The notes under the pieces are model-generated. The model ran no database searches. It saw only the letters and a list, made by a program, of their open reading frames with translations, and was not told the origin of the DNA. The translations under genes and the position numbers were made by a program. A DNA stretch of 38,736 nt from assembly GCA_003641745.1 (NCBI GenBank), contig QNAI01000015.1:1-38736 (forward strand), given 5' to 3'. The stretch is from Verrucomicrobiota bacterium (GTDB lineage Bacteria; Verrucomicrobiota; Verrucomicrobiia; Opitutales; Opitutaceae). Of this stretch, positions 7,345 through 15,240 are shown piece by piece. Positions within the stretch are counted from its first letter, which is position 1, and the number at the start of each line of letters is the position of its first letter.

Positions 7345-7463
7345 TTCGACCACTAAACAAATCCACGGCACCCTTGGCACGTCTTTTTTGGTTTTCACCG
7401 GGAGGGAATATCCTTTCTCTGTGGAACCCGTCGAGGATCCCTGATGGGGTTCCTGACTCACCC

Positions 7464-8258
7464 ATGGACAAACTGGTCGAAATCATGGCATCGAAACGCG
7501 CGGAGATCGCACCGCGCATCCGACCGGTATCCGATCACGAACTTGATCGTGCCGCCGGTCGCTCAGAACTTCGACCCTCCTTTCACCAGGCGTTGGGCCA
7601 TCCCGCACAGCTGGCGGTCATATCCGAGATCAAACGACGCTCGCCGTCGGCCGGCGAGATCGCGACTGGGGCTTCGGCGGTCGACCAGGCAACTCTTTAC
7701 GCCCGGGCACACGCCGATGCCCTCTCGATCCTGACGGATGAAAGGTATTTCGGAGGTTCGCTCAGAGACCTGAGTGAAGTCGTTGAACGGTTTGACGCCT
7801 CGGGCACCCGGGTGCCCTGCCTGCGCAAGGACTTCATGGTACACCCGATCCAGATTCTCGAAGCGGTTGAAGCCGGTGCCGGCGCCATCCTGATCATCGT
7901 GCGCGCTCTGAGTGACCATGAAATCGAAGTCCTTTATAACGCCGCAACCCGGGCCGGCCTGGACAGCCTATTCGAAGTTCACAGTGAGCCGGAAATTGAG
8001 CGGGCGCTCAAGGCAGGAGCTCGCATCATCGGCGTCAACAACCGCGATCTGACCATCTTCAAGACCGATCTGGCTCTTTCGGAGAGACTGATTCCTCAGA
8101 TCCCGGGCGATGTCACGCGGGTCAGCGAGAGCGGGATCTTCACCGGCGAGGATGCCGCGAGGGTCCGCTCAGCCGGCGCCGATGCCATTCTGGTCGGTGA
8201 AGCCCTGATGCGGGCGCCCTCACCCGCCGACCTGATTTCAGATTTTCACCGGGCCTGA
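7464..8258 (+). CDS. trpC: Indole-3-glycerol phosphate synthase
   Basis: This enzyme closes the ring of carboxyphenylaminodeoxyribulose 5-phosphate to indole-3-glycerol phosphate in tryptophan synthesis. The 264-aa TIM barrel has all family motifs: VISEIKRRSPSAG (E55, K57), CLRKDFMVHPIQ (K122), LFEVHSE (E172), GVNNRDL (N193), VSESGI (E222) and the phosphate-binding AILVGEALM. It is monofunctional, not fused to TrpF. I chose ATG 7464 because it begins the family's usual MDKLxEIxxxKRxEI N-terminus; the open frame extends 85 codons further upstream antisense to mazG. rsmA starts 8 nt after the stop. No other trp gene is in the window, so the pathway genes are dispersed. Confidence 0.96.
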   Translation: MDKLVEIMASKRAEIAPRIRPVSDHELDRAAGRSELRPSFHQALGHPAQLAVISEIKRRSPSAGEIATGASAVDQATLYARAHADALSILTDERYFGGSLRDLSEVVERFDASGTRVPCLRKDFMVHPIQILEAVEAGAGAILIIVRALSDHEIEVLYNAATRAGLDSLFEVHSEPEIERALKAGARIIGVNNRDLTIFKTDLALSERLIPQIPGDVTRVSESGIFTGEDAARVRSAGADAILVGEALMRAPSPADLISDFHRA

Positions 8259-8266
8259 ATTCCGCC

Positions 8267-9142
8267 ATGAGCGCCCGCATCCTCTCCCCCAGTGAAACGC
8301 GACGGGAACTCGAGCGGATCCGCCACCAGCCCGACACCCGCCTCGGCCAGAACTTCCTGGTCGACGGCAACATCGTGCGCAAGTCGGTTCGGCTGGCCGC
8401 CATCCAATCCGGCGACGTGGTGGTGGAAATCGGGCCCGGATTGGGAACGCTTACCTACGCCCTCCTGGAGGCCGGCGCGATCGTCTACGCGATCGAATTT
8501 GACCGGCTTCTGTATCAACATCTGAATGATACCATGGCGTCGGATTTTCCCGACCGGCTGCACCTGAGTCAGGGAGACGCGGTCAAGGTTCCGCTGGCCG
8601 GGATCCCTGCCCTGTACGACGGCGATTTCAAGATCGTGGCCAATCTCCCCTATGCCATTTCGACCCCATGGATGGCCGCCATTCTTGCCGGCCGCCTGCC
8701 ACAACGAATGGTCCTGATGCTGCAGGCGGAGACCGCCAGCCGTCTCATGGCGCCTCACGGCTGCAAGAATTTCAGCGCGATCAGCATTCTTTTGCAGTCG
8801 GCCTATCTTCCGGCCGAAAGCCACCGCGTTTCGCCCAACTGCTTTCATCCCCGTCCGGAAGTTGGTTCCACCCTCATCCGCATGGACCTCAGGCCTGATC
8901 CCGTGCGACTGGCGCCCGAATCCATGGATCTGATACGCGGGCTTTTCCGCAAACGCCGCAAACAGATCGGTTCATTGCTCAGATCGGTATCACCCGAAGT
9001 GGCCGCCCCGTTTCTGGCCGACCTCGAATCGGCCGGTCTTCCCCCCCGAACCCGCCCCGAAGCGATCCCGTTGGCACGATGGCATCAATTGGACACCATC
9101 GTTCGCAGCACGGGAAAACCGCGTGATGGAAAGGCAATGTGA
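8267..9142 (+). CDS. rsmA: 16S rRNA dimethyladenosine transferase (RsmA/KsgA)
   Basis: RsmA dimethylates two adjacent adenosines in helix 45 of 16S rRNA late in 30S assembly. The 291-aa protein has the N-terminal LGQNFLVD, the SAM-binding motif VVEIGPGLGTLT (about residues 52-63), an acidic EFD at the end of strand 2, and the catalytic NLPYAISTP motif IV. The C-terminal helical domain includes FHPRPEVGSTLIRM and FRKRRKQI, both usual for the family. Length is normal. It follows trpC by 8 nt and is probably cotranscribed with it. The palindromic repeat at 9183-9235 lies just downstream, before convergent dsbD. Confidence 0.96.
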   Translation: MSARILSPSETRRELERIRHQPDTRLGQNFLVDGNIVRKSVRLAAIQSGDVVVEIGPGLGTLTYALLEAGAIVYAIEFDRLLYQHLNDTMASDFPDRLHLSQGDAVKVPLAGIPALYDGDFKIVANLPYAISTPWMAAILAGRLPQRMVLMLQAETASRLMAPHGCKNFSAISILLQSAYLPAESHRVSPNCFHPRPEVGSTLIRMDLRPDPVRLAPESMDLIRGLFRKRRKQIGSLLRSVSPEVAAPFLADLESAGLPPRTRPEAIPLARWHQLDTIVRSTGKPRDGKAM

Positions 9143-9182
9143 AGCCGATCTTGGGACGAATTACGGTCAACACGGCTTCGAG

Positions 9183-9235
9183 GGGGTCAAAGCACATATC
9201 TCGCATTGGCATGCAAGATGATGAGCAATGACCCC
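9183..9235. repeat. Palindromic repeat element, copy 3
   Basis: Same nested palindrome as at 5005 and 5181: outer arms ggggtca (9183-9189) and tgacccc (9229-9235), inner gcat and atgc around tggc. Relative to the other copies the middle stem has C to T on one side and G to A on the opposite side, which keeps the pair, plus one inserted base. It lies between convergent rsmA and dsbD and lacks the second ggggtc hairpin. Such a position could also serve as a bidirectional transcript end, though there is no T-run. Confidence 0.8.
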
Positions 9236-9299
9236 GTGGGCTATTCTTCGTCGGAAACTCCAAATCGGCGCTTAACTCAGAGCCATCCCCGCGGGAAAT

Positions 9300-11435
9300 T
9301 TACTTCCCGCCTTCATGGAGTGCGTCGAGCACGATCCCCGGATTGATGATCTGGGGCAGGACCACCGGCTCGGCGCCATCGCCTGCGAAGTATACGTAAA
9401 GCGGCACACCCGTCCTTCCAAAACCGGCCAGAGCCTCCGTGATCTCAGGATTTCGAGTCGTCCAATCCGCCTTCATCGGCACGATCCCCCGCTCACGGAA
9501 AGCATCAATGACTCCTTCCGATCTGAAGGCCAACAACTCGTTTGCTTTGCAGGTCAGACACCAGGCGGCCGTAAAGTCCAGAAACACCGACTGGCCCGCA
9601 GCATTCAGTTCCCGGAGCCCGTCCGAACTGAATTTGACCCAGGGGATTCCCTCCGGATCATCCTCGACTGCCGAGACGACCGCCCCCGCCGCCATTTTGG
9701 TTCCTGCCGATGCGACATAGATACCCGCACCCAGGAGGCCCACCGCGATCAATTGGGCGGCAACCCTGACTCCCACCGCCTTTACCGGCTGATTCCAGCG
9801 ACCAAATACCCAGGCGGCCATCCCGAGGATCAGCAGACCAAACAGAAAGCGGACAAGCCCATCCATACCAACCTGGAGTCCCAGCACCCAGGTCAGCCAG
9901 ATCAGGGTCGCCAGCAACGGAAAGGCCATGAATTGCTTGAACGTCTCCATCCAGGCTCCCGGTCGGGGCAGAAATCTCAGCAGGGCCGGCGAGGCCGACA
10001 GGATCAAATAAGGGGCCGCCATCCCAAGACCCAAGGTCGTGAAGACAGCCAGCGAAACCGCTGCGGTCTGGGTCAGGGCATAGGCGAGAGCCGAACCCAT
10101 GAAGGGAGCGGTGCAGGGTGTCGCCACAATGGTTGCGAGAACGCCGGTAAAAAAGGACCCGCCATAACCGGTGCCGCCCTTGCCTCCCCCGACGCCGATC
10201 AGACTTCCCCCGATCTCAAATACGCCCAGGAGGCTCAGGGAGAGCAGGAAAAGAACGACTGCGATCAGAATGATAAAGAACGGAGACTGGAGCTGGTAAC
10301 CCCATCCCAATTGCTGCCCACCGGCTCGCAGGGCGATCAGAATCCCGGCCAGCACCCAGAAACTGGCCAGAACACCCAGGGCGAAGACCAGGCCGTGTTT
10401 GAGAATTCTCCTGCGGTCTTCACCCGCCTGCTGAACGAAGGACAGAATCTTGATCGAAAGAACCGGGAAAACGCACGGCATCAGATTGAGGATGAGTCCG
10501 CCCAGAAAGGCCAGTCCCAGCGCGACCGGCAGGCTGATGGAACTCTCAGGCTGCGACGTCGCAGTTCCGGCCACGGGAAGTTCGACGGGGTCGTTCTGCC
10601 CCATCACTCCCTCGATGCCCACCGCATTCGCAGGTACGGGTGCACCAAACCCGGAGGTCGAAAAAAGAATCCCGCTGACCTCATCCACCGGGCCATCGGC
10701 GTACGACGACGGGGTAAGCGTGAGCTTCAGAATCCCATCCTGTACCGCAGTGGGTTGCGGCGCAGACGGTTCGATGACCGCTTCATCAGAGGCGAAAAAG
10801 TAAACGTTCTCGGGAATGACCCGGCTGCCCGCGGGAAGAGACACCTCAAGAAGAAGGCGATCATCGACCCTGGAAAGCGAGGTCGGCCATCCCACGCCTT
10901 CGAGCGGAAGGTTCTTGCGGGCCTCGGAAAACCGGGGAGCCCAGGTGGGATCCATCTCGGGCCGACCCGATGTGGTCGCCAGACGGAGTTCCAGATCGGC
11001 TCCGCCCGGAATGCAGGACTCCCTGCATGCCAGCCAATCGGACCGGACGCGGAGATCCACCTCCCCACCCACCTCAAGCGTGGAAGGAGCATCGATCCTC
11101 ACCATAAGCAGAACATCGCCTTCGTAGGCATAACTCACCAGGGGTTCCAGCGGGATCCGTTGTGGGGTGGGCCAGATGATCGGACCGGCCTCGAATCCGT
11201 CCGGAAGATCCCAGGTCAAGCGGGTGCCCAGACCAGAGTCGCCCGGGTTTTTCCAATAGGTATGCCAGTGCTCCTCCATCGAGAGGTGGAGCCCAACCCA
11301 GAATGAAGCCCCCGGCTGAATATTCACGGTCTCTGAAACCAGTTCAGCCGTCACATGGGCGGTCTCGACCGGCCCGGATGCCGACATCCAGACAGGCGAT
11401 AAGCCCAGGAATAAACTCAAATACAGTCTTCGCAT
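9300..11435 (-). CDS. Thiol:disulfide interchange protein DsbD-like
   Basis: DsbD-type proteins carry electrons from cytoplasmic thioredoxin across the inner membrane to periplasmic disulfide reductases. The 711-aa protein has a signal peptide (MRRLYLSLFLGLSPVWMSASG), an N-terminal periplasmic domain with C137 and C141 (WLACRESC), a membrane domain (about 300-580) with the conserved half-cysteines C321 (LNLMPCVFP) and C441 (VATPCTAPF), and a C-terminal thioredoxin-like domain with CLTC (C626, C629). The N-domain carries HWHTYWKNPGDSG as in the ScsB-like subgroup rather than E. coli DsbD. I chose ATG 11435 because it starts the signal peptide; the frame is open 75 codons further upstream. No ccm or dsbC gene is adjacent. 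Confidence 0.9.
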   Translation of the reverse strand: MRRLYLSLFLGLSPVWMSASGPVETAHVTAELVSETVNIQPGASFWVGLHLSMEEHWHTYWKNPGDSGLGTRLTWDLPDGFEAGPIIWPTPQRIPLEPLVSYAYEGDVLLMVRIDAPSTLEVGGEVDLRVRSDWLACRESCIPGGADLELRLATTSGRPEMDPTWAPRFSEARKNLPLEGVGWPTSLSRVDDRLLLEVSLPAGSRVIPENVYFFASDEAVIEPSAPQPTAVQDGILKLTLTPSSYADGPVDEVSGILFSTSGFGAPVPANAVGIEGVMGQNDPVELPVAGTATSQPESSISLPVALGLAFLGGLILNLMPCVFPVLSIKILSFVQQAGEDRRRILKHGLVFALGVLASFWVLAGILIALRAGGQQLGWGYQLQSPFFIILIAVVLFLLSLSLLGVFEIGGSLIGVGGGKGGTGYGGSFFTGVLATIVATPCTAPFMGSALAYALTQTAAVSLAVFTTLGLGMAAPYLILSASPALLRFLPRPGAWMETFKQFMAFPLLATLIWLTWVLGLQVGMDGLVRFLFGLLILGMAAWVFGRWNQPVKAVGVRVAAQLIAVGLLGAGIYVASAGTKMAAGAVVSAVEDDPEGIPWVKFSSDGLRELNAAGQSVFLDFTAAWCLTCKANELLAFRSEGVIDAFRERGIVPMKADWTTRNPEITEALAGFGRTGVPLYVYFAGDGAEPVVLPQIINPGIVLDALHEGGK

Positions 11436-11824
11436 AAGCCCTTTGATTTTTGTGTGCTGCTCCCGGGGTATTCTGCTTTCCCGTTCAACGGACCCCGTGA
11501 TATCCCGGCGTTCCATCACGGCGGGGCGAACTTTTGGGGAATGCAAAATTTTGGGATAGCACACTTGCTTGGGATGGATCTCCGCTGACAATATTCCGAT
11601 GATTGGCTCTTCCTTCGGCAGGCGCAACCCCTGTGAAGTAACCGATCCGTAACTGAACACTGCAGACCGATGCTCTTTAATCTCACCCGTCAGGAGCGGA
11701 AATTCCTGACTCTTCTGCTACTTCTCCTCGTCCTGGGCATTATCGGTCTGCTGGCATTTTGAGGAAATTAAGGTCGACGAATCTTTTTCTCGACCCAATT
11801 TCACCCAGTTTGCAGAGTCCAGCC
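11436..11824. other. Divergent intergenic region dsbD / fabV
   Basis: This 389-bp stretch separates the divergent dsbD and fabV starts. It holds one convincing small ORF (11670-11762). The remaining 234 bp upstream of dsbD shows no recognisable promoter consensus or regulatory palindrome to me, and the extended in-frame readings of both neighbours lack family similarity. Confidence 0.4.
11670..11762 (+). CDS. Possible 30-aa single-pass membrane microprotein
   Basis: ATG 11670 opens a 30-codon frame ending in TGA at 11760-11762. The product starts MLFNLTRQERKFLT and continues with an almost pure Leu/Ile/Val/Gly helix (LLLLLLVLGIIGLLAF), so the topology would be a short basic cytoplasmic head with one membrane span. 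The head resembles the LTxQERxxL start that I associate with ComEA-like helix-hairpin-helix proteins in this type of bacterium, but the HhH part is absent, so a truncated remnant is the main alternative. No strong Shine-Dalgarno is visible. It ends 62 bp before fabV on the same strand and could be cotranscribed with it. Confidence 0.4.
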   Translation: MLFNLTRQERKFLTLLLLLLVLGIIGLLAF

Positions 11825-13012
11825 ATGATCATCCGACCAAAAGTGCGTGGATTTGTCTGCGTCACGGCTCATCCGCAAGGCTGTGCAGCCCATATCCAAG
11901 AGCAGATCGCCTACGTCAGGAAGGAAGGTTCGGTCAAGCAGGGACCCAAGCGCGTCCTCGTCATCGGGGCCTCAACCGGATATGGGTTGTCTTCGCGGAT
12001 CGTCTCCGCATTCGGGAGCGGGGCCGCGACGATCGGCGTATTCTTTGAACGCCCAGCCGGGAACGGCCGACCGGCCACCGGTGGCTATTACAACTCGGTA
12101 GGCTTTGAGCAGGCAGCTCACAAGGAGGGCCTCTACGCCAGGAGCATAAACGGCGACGCTTTCTCGGACGAAATCAAACAAAAGGTCATTGACCTCATCC
12201 AGGAGGATCTGGGGACGGTCGACATGGTCGTGTATTCCCTGGCGGCACCCCGCCGGAACCACCCCAAAACCGGTGCGGTCCACAAGAGTACAATCAAGCC
12301 GATCGGGGCATCTTTCACCGGAAAGTCAGTCGATACTGACGAGGGCGTCATCAGCGAGATCACGATTGAAGCGGCCACAGGCCGGGAGATTGCCGACACC
12401 ATCGCCGTAATGGGAGGTGAGGATTGGGAAATGTGGATCGACCAACTGAAGGCGGGCGGCGTACTCGCCCCGGATGCAACAACCGTAGCCTACGACTACA
12501 TCGGCCCGGAGATGACCTGGCCCATTTATACCAATGGAACCATCGGCGCGGCCAAGAGAGATCTTCGCGCGGCCTGCAGCCGGATCCAGTCCAAGATCGG
12601 CGACGATGGCGGGCGAGCCTTTATCTCGGTCAACAAGGCCCTGGTCAGTCAGGCCAGTTCGGCCATTCCCGTCGTCCCGCTCTATATCTCGATCCTCTAT
12701 AAGGTGATGAAACAGATGGGAATCCATGAGGGTTGCATCGAACAGATCGACCGCCTTTTTCGCACGCGACTCTTCGGCGGTGTCGATCCACATCTGGACA
12801 ACGATGGCCGGATCCGGATCGACGATTTTGAAATGCGGCCCGAGGTCCAGAAAGCGGTTGCCGATATCTGGCCGGAAGTCACCACCGAAAACCTCGCCGA
12901 ATTGACCGATATCGCCGGTTATCGAGAAGAATTCCTCAAGCTGTTTGGGTTTGGCCTGCCGGGTATCGACTATGAGGCCAGGGTTGATTCCGAACTCTCC
13001 CTCAAGGAATAG
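11825..13012 (+). CDS. fabV: Enoyl-ACP reductase FabV
   Basis: FabV reduces trans-2-enoyl-ACP with NADH, the last step of each fatty-acid elongation cycle, and is the ENR isoform intrinsically insensitive to triclosan. The 395-aa protein begins with the family hallmark MIIRPKVRGFVCVTAHPQGC, has the cofactor loop VLVIGASTGYG, VYSLAAPRR, and the catalytic Y-x8-K pair at Tyr235 and Lys244, the numbering known from Yersinia FabV. The length matches the family (about 395-400). ATG 11825 is chosen on that N-terminus. No FabI, FabK or FabL is seen in the window, but a second ENR elsewhere cannot be excluded. dtd follows 38 nt downstream. Confidence 0.97.
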   Translation: MIIRPKVRGFVCVTAHPQGCAAHIQEQIAYVRKEGSVKQGPKRVLVIGASTGYGLSSRIVSAFGSGAATIGVFFERPAGNGRPATGGYYNSVGFEQAAHKEGLYARSINGDAFSDEIKQKVIDLIQEDLGTVDMVVYSLAAPRRNHPKTGAVHKSTIKPIGASFTGKSVDTDEGVISEITIEAATGREIADTIAVMGGEDWEMWIDQLKAGGVLAPDATTVAYDYIGPEMTWPIYTNGTIGAAKRDLRAACSRIQSKIGDDGGRAFISVNKALVSQASSAIPVVPLYISILYKVMKQMGIHEGCIEQIDRLFRTRLFGGVDPHLDNDGRIRIDDFEMRPEVQKAVADIWPEVTTENLAELTDIAGYREEFLKLFGFGLPGIDYEARVDSELSLKE

Positions 13013-13050
13013 GCGCCGGGATATTGGTTCGGAGACAAAGCAACTGATCC

Positions 13051-13512
13051 ATGCGTACCGTCATCCAGCGGGTCAGCCGTGCCGCGGTGCGCATCGACGG
13101 AAGGGTTCATGCCTCGATCGGAGCCGGCCTTCTTGTCCTTCTCGGTGTTCATCGCGATGACGACGAAGCTCGGGCAATCTGGATGGCCGGCAAGATAGCC
13201 CGTCTGAGGATATTTGAGGATGATAACGGGGTCATGAACCGGTCCCTCCTTGAAACCGGAGGGGATGTTCTGGTGATCAGTCAGTTCACTCTGATCGCCA
13301 ACAATCGCAAGGGCAACCGACCCTCATTCAACAACGCCGCCCACCCAAAGATCGCCGTGCCCCTCTACGAAACCTGTGTTCAGACACTTGAGAATCTGCT
13401 CAAGAAACAGGTTCTTACGGGTGTTTTTGGCGCACACATGGAGGTCGATCTCATCAACGACGGCCCCGTCACCATCGTCATCGATTCCACTGCTTCAGGG
13501 CACCTGGATTAA
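13051..13512 (+). CDS. dtd: D-aminoacyl-tRNA deacylase
   Basis: Dtd removes D-amino acids (and glycine wrongly attached to tRNA-Ala) from tRNAs. The 153-aa protein has the usual start MRTVIQRVSRAAV, the catalytic SQFTL motif (77-81, with Thr80) and the C-terminal NDGPVT motif (136-141) that supplies the cross-subunit Gly-Pro gate of the homodimer. NRKGNRPSF is also typical. Length is normal. It is cytoplasmic and lies 38 nt after fabV on the same strand. It converges with the exbBD pair. No anomalies are seen. Confidence 0.96.
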   Translation: MRTVIQRVSRAAVRIDGRVHASIGAGLLVLLGVHRDDDEARAIWMAGKIARLRIFEDDNGVMNRSLLETGGDVLVISQFTLIANNRKGNRPSFNNAAHPKIAVPLYETCVQTLENLLKKQVLTGVFGAHMEVDLINDGPVTIVIDSTASGHLD

Positions 13513-13551
13513 TTGGAGAGTGCCATCGTTCTGGAGAAACCAAAGTGCCCT

Positions 13552-13950
13552 TCAGCGTGACTGCAGCCTGATCTTGTTGAGCCCCGACTTGCGACAGGTA
13601 TCCATTACGTAGGTCACCTTGTTCAAGGGGGTCTCCTCATGCGCCTTGATCAACACGGTCAGATCCGTGGTCTGGCTGCTGATTATGCCAACCAGCTCAG
13701 CCAGTTGCTCCTCGTCCGCCGCCGTCCCGTTGAAGAAAATGACGCCGTCGCGATCGATCCCGATGATGATTGGACTGGAGAATTCGTTTCGACCGGCAGT
13801 TTCAACATCGGGCAGAGTCAGGTTGAGGGTGAGTTGTTCCCTGAACTGCATGGTCACGAGAAAGAAGAAGATCAGCACGGTAAGGACATCGATCAACGGA
13901 ACGATGTTGATGTCCGCCTTGCGGCGCCGGCGTGCCAGAAGGGTGCTCAC
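13552..13950 (-). CDS. ExbD/TolR-family biopolymer transport protein
   Basis: ExbD/TolR proteins pair with ExbB/TolQ to form a proton-driven motor that energises TonB or Tol. The 132-aa protein has a short basic cytoplasmic N-terminus (MSTLLARRRRKAD), one transmembrane helix containing the essential Asp (INIVPLIDVLTVLIFFFLV), and a periplasmic domain with the EEQLAELVG helix and TDLTVLIKAHEETP strand. It starts with GTG at 13950, overlapping the exbB-like stop as GTGA, so the two are coupled. No tonB or tolA gene follows in the window, so the partner protein is encoded elsewhere. ExbD versus TolR cannot be decided from sequence alone. Confidence 0.9.
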   Translation of the reverse strand: MSTLLARRRRKADINIVPLIDVLTVLIFFFLVTMQFREQLTLNLTLPDVETAGRNEFSSPIIIGIDRDGVIFFNGTAADEEQLAELVGIISSQTTDLTVLIKAHEETPLNKVTYVMDTCRKSGLNKIRLQSR

Positions 13951-14513
13951 ACCTGATCAGACTCCCGGGCACCGATCCGCTCCATAAGCGATTCGATCTG
14001 CACGGCATAGGTTTCGACGCGACGCTGGAGGTAGCCGCTGCCCACCAGACAGGGTATCGCGATCGCCAGGCCGAGGATGGTGGTCGTCAGCGCCAGGGCA
14101 ATGCCCTGGGTGAACGCGGTCTGGTCAGGAAGTCCGGTCTCGGGTGAGATATTACTGAAGACCTTGACCAGACCGGTCACCGTCCCGAGCAGACCCAGCA
14201 GCGGCGCGGCCCCGACGATGATCTCCAGAAAAACGAATCCCCGTTCCATGCGGTTGACTTCCAGACGCCCGAACGCCCGAACCGCACCTCCGTCATGCAG
14301 GTGCGCTTCGGCAAAGGCCAGGATGCGGGCGAGCACGGAGTCCTCGCCTCCCCTGGCCGCCTTGCCCTGGATGATGGCATCCACCAGGTCATTGGGCAGA
14401 ACGACCCGGCGACGCAGCGCGTAGAGGCGTTCGAAGACTATAAAAAGACCAACCAGGGAACACAGCCCGAGCGGATAAACAAATATTCCGGCACCCCGGA
14501 GAATTTCTATCAT
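13947..14513 (-). CDS. ExbB/TolQ-family proton channel protein
   Basis: This is the pentameric channel subunit of the ExbBD/TolQR motor family. The 188-aa protein has a first TM helix (about 8-28, GIFVYPLGLCSLVGLFIVFE), a cytoplasmic loop, and two further TM helices (about 96-118 and 137-160). The conserved core is APLLGLLGTVTGLVKVF followed by ALTTTILGLAIAIPCLVG, the signature region of MotA/TolQ/ExbB proteins, including the channel threonines. It is short relative to E. coli ExbB (244 aa), mainly from a shorter N-terminus and cytoplasmic loop. It is immediately upstream of and overlaps the exbD-like gene. Confidence 0.9.
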   Translation of the reverse strand: MIEILRGAGIFVYPLGLCSLVGLFIVFERLYALRRRVVLPNDLVDAIIQGKAARGGEDSVLARILAFAEAHLHDGGAVRAFGRLEVNRMERGFVFLEIIVGAAPLLGLLGTVTGLVKVFSNISPETGLPDQTAFTQGIALALTTTILGLAIAIPCLVGSGYLQRRVETYAVQIESLMERIGARESDQV

Positions 14514-14632
14514 GGATTGCGCGGTTCAGTCAGGTTGAGTCGGTGGGACGGCCGAACCGCGTCGAATCCGACAACCCCACCCGGCGGTTTTTGTTTTCTG
14601 GCCCCCATCAAGCACATTGGTGAGACAGGACA

Positions 14633-15235
14633 CTAGGTTGCCATGTAAGGCAGCTTCGAGGCGACGGCGTGGACCTGGTCCAGGCCCTCGAGCAGATCCC
14701 CGATGGGATCCCAGCGCCCGCTGACCAGGGCGGTCCGAGCCGAATCCCGGATCGTGGCCGGGGATACCTGGTCCAGGTAACGCACCTCAGCCAATTCGAC
14801 ATCGAGGGTGATTTCCAGATCAGGATCCCGGTCGATCGCACAGGCGAGAGCCTGAATCGCCGCCTTTGGCAGACCGAGACAGGGAATGCCGAGCGTGGTG
14901 CAGTTGCCGAAGAAAATCTCGGCAAAGCTCTCGGCGATGATGCCACGGAAGCCGTACCGGTAGAGCGCCTGGGGAGCATGTTCTCTGGAACTTCCACAGC
15001 CGAAATTCGAGCCGGAGAGCAGGACACTCGCCTGTCTGAAGCGAGGTTCGTTCAGGGGGTGCTCGCGATCCGAACCGTCGTCATTCTTGCGCACATCGTG
15101 GAAGAGGTAATCTCCGAGTCCATCAAAGGTGACGCACTTCATGAAACGTGCAGGGATGATGCGATCCGTATCGATGGCATCTCCGGGAACCTGAACGCCC
15201 CGACCCTTTACCCGCTTGATTGATTTCAATGCCAT
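14633..15235 (-). CDS. leuD: 3-isopropylmalate dehydratase small subunit
   Basis: LeuD with LeuC isomerises 2-isopropylmalate to 3-isopropylmalate in leucine synthesis. The 200-aa swivel domain has GDAIDTDRIIPARFMK, NFGCGSSREHAPQAL (the substrate-binding loop) and ESFAEIFFGNCTTLGIPCL, all family hallmarks. I placed the start at ATG 15235; the open frame runs further into leuC but without LeuD-like sequence. It begins 5 nt after the leuC stop, so the two form an operon. No leuA or leuB is in the window. Confidence 0.95.
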   Translation of the reverse strand: MALKSIKRVKGRGVQVPGDAIDTDRIIPARFMKCVTFDGLGDYLFHDVRKNDDGSDREHPLNEPRFRQASVLLSGSNFGCGSSREHAPQALYRYGFRGIIAESFAEIFFGNCTTLGIPCLGLPKAAIQALACAIDRDPDLEITLDVELAEVRYLDQVSPATIRDSARTALVSGRWDPIGDLLEGLDQVHAVASKLPYMAT

Positions 15236-15240
15236 GATCG

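Noticed and set aside
9315-11306. 663-aa plus-strand open frame opposite dsbD
   Set aside because: It is antisense to a gene with complete DsbD motifs. The translation is rich in Arg, Gly, His and Gln without domains, as expected from GC-rich codon shadows.
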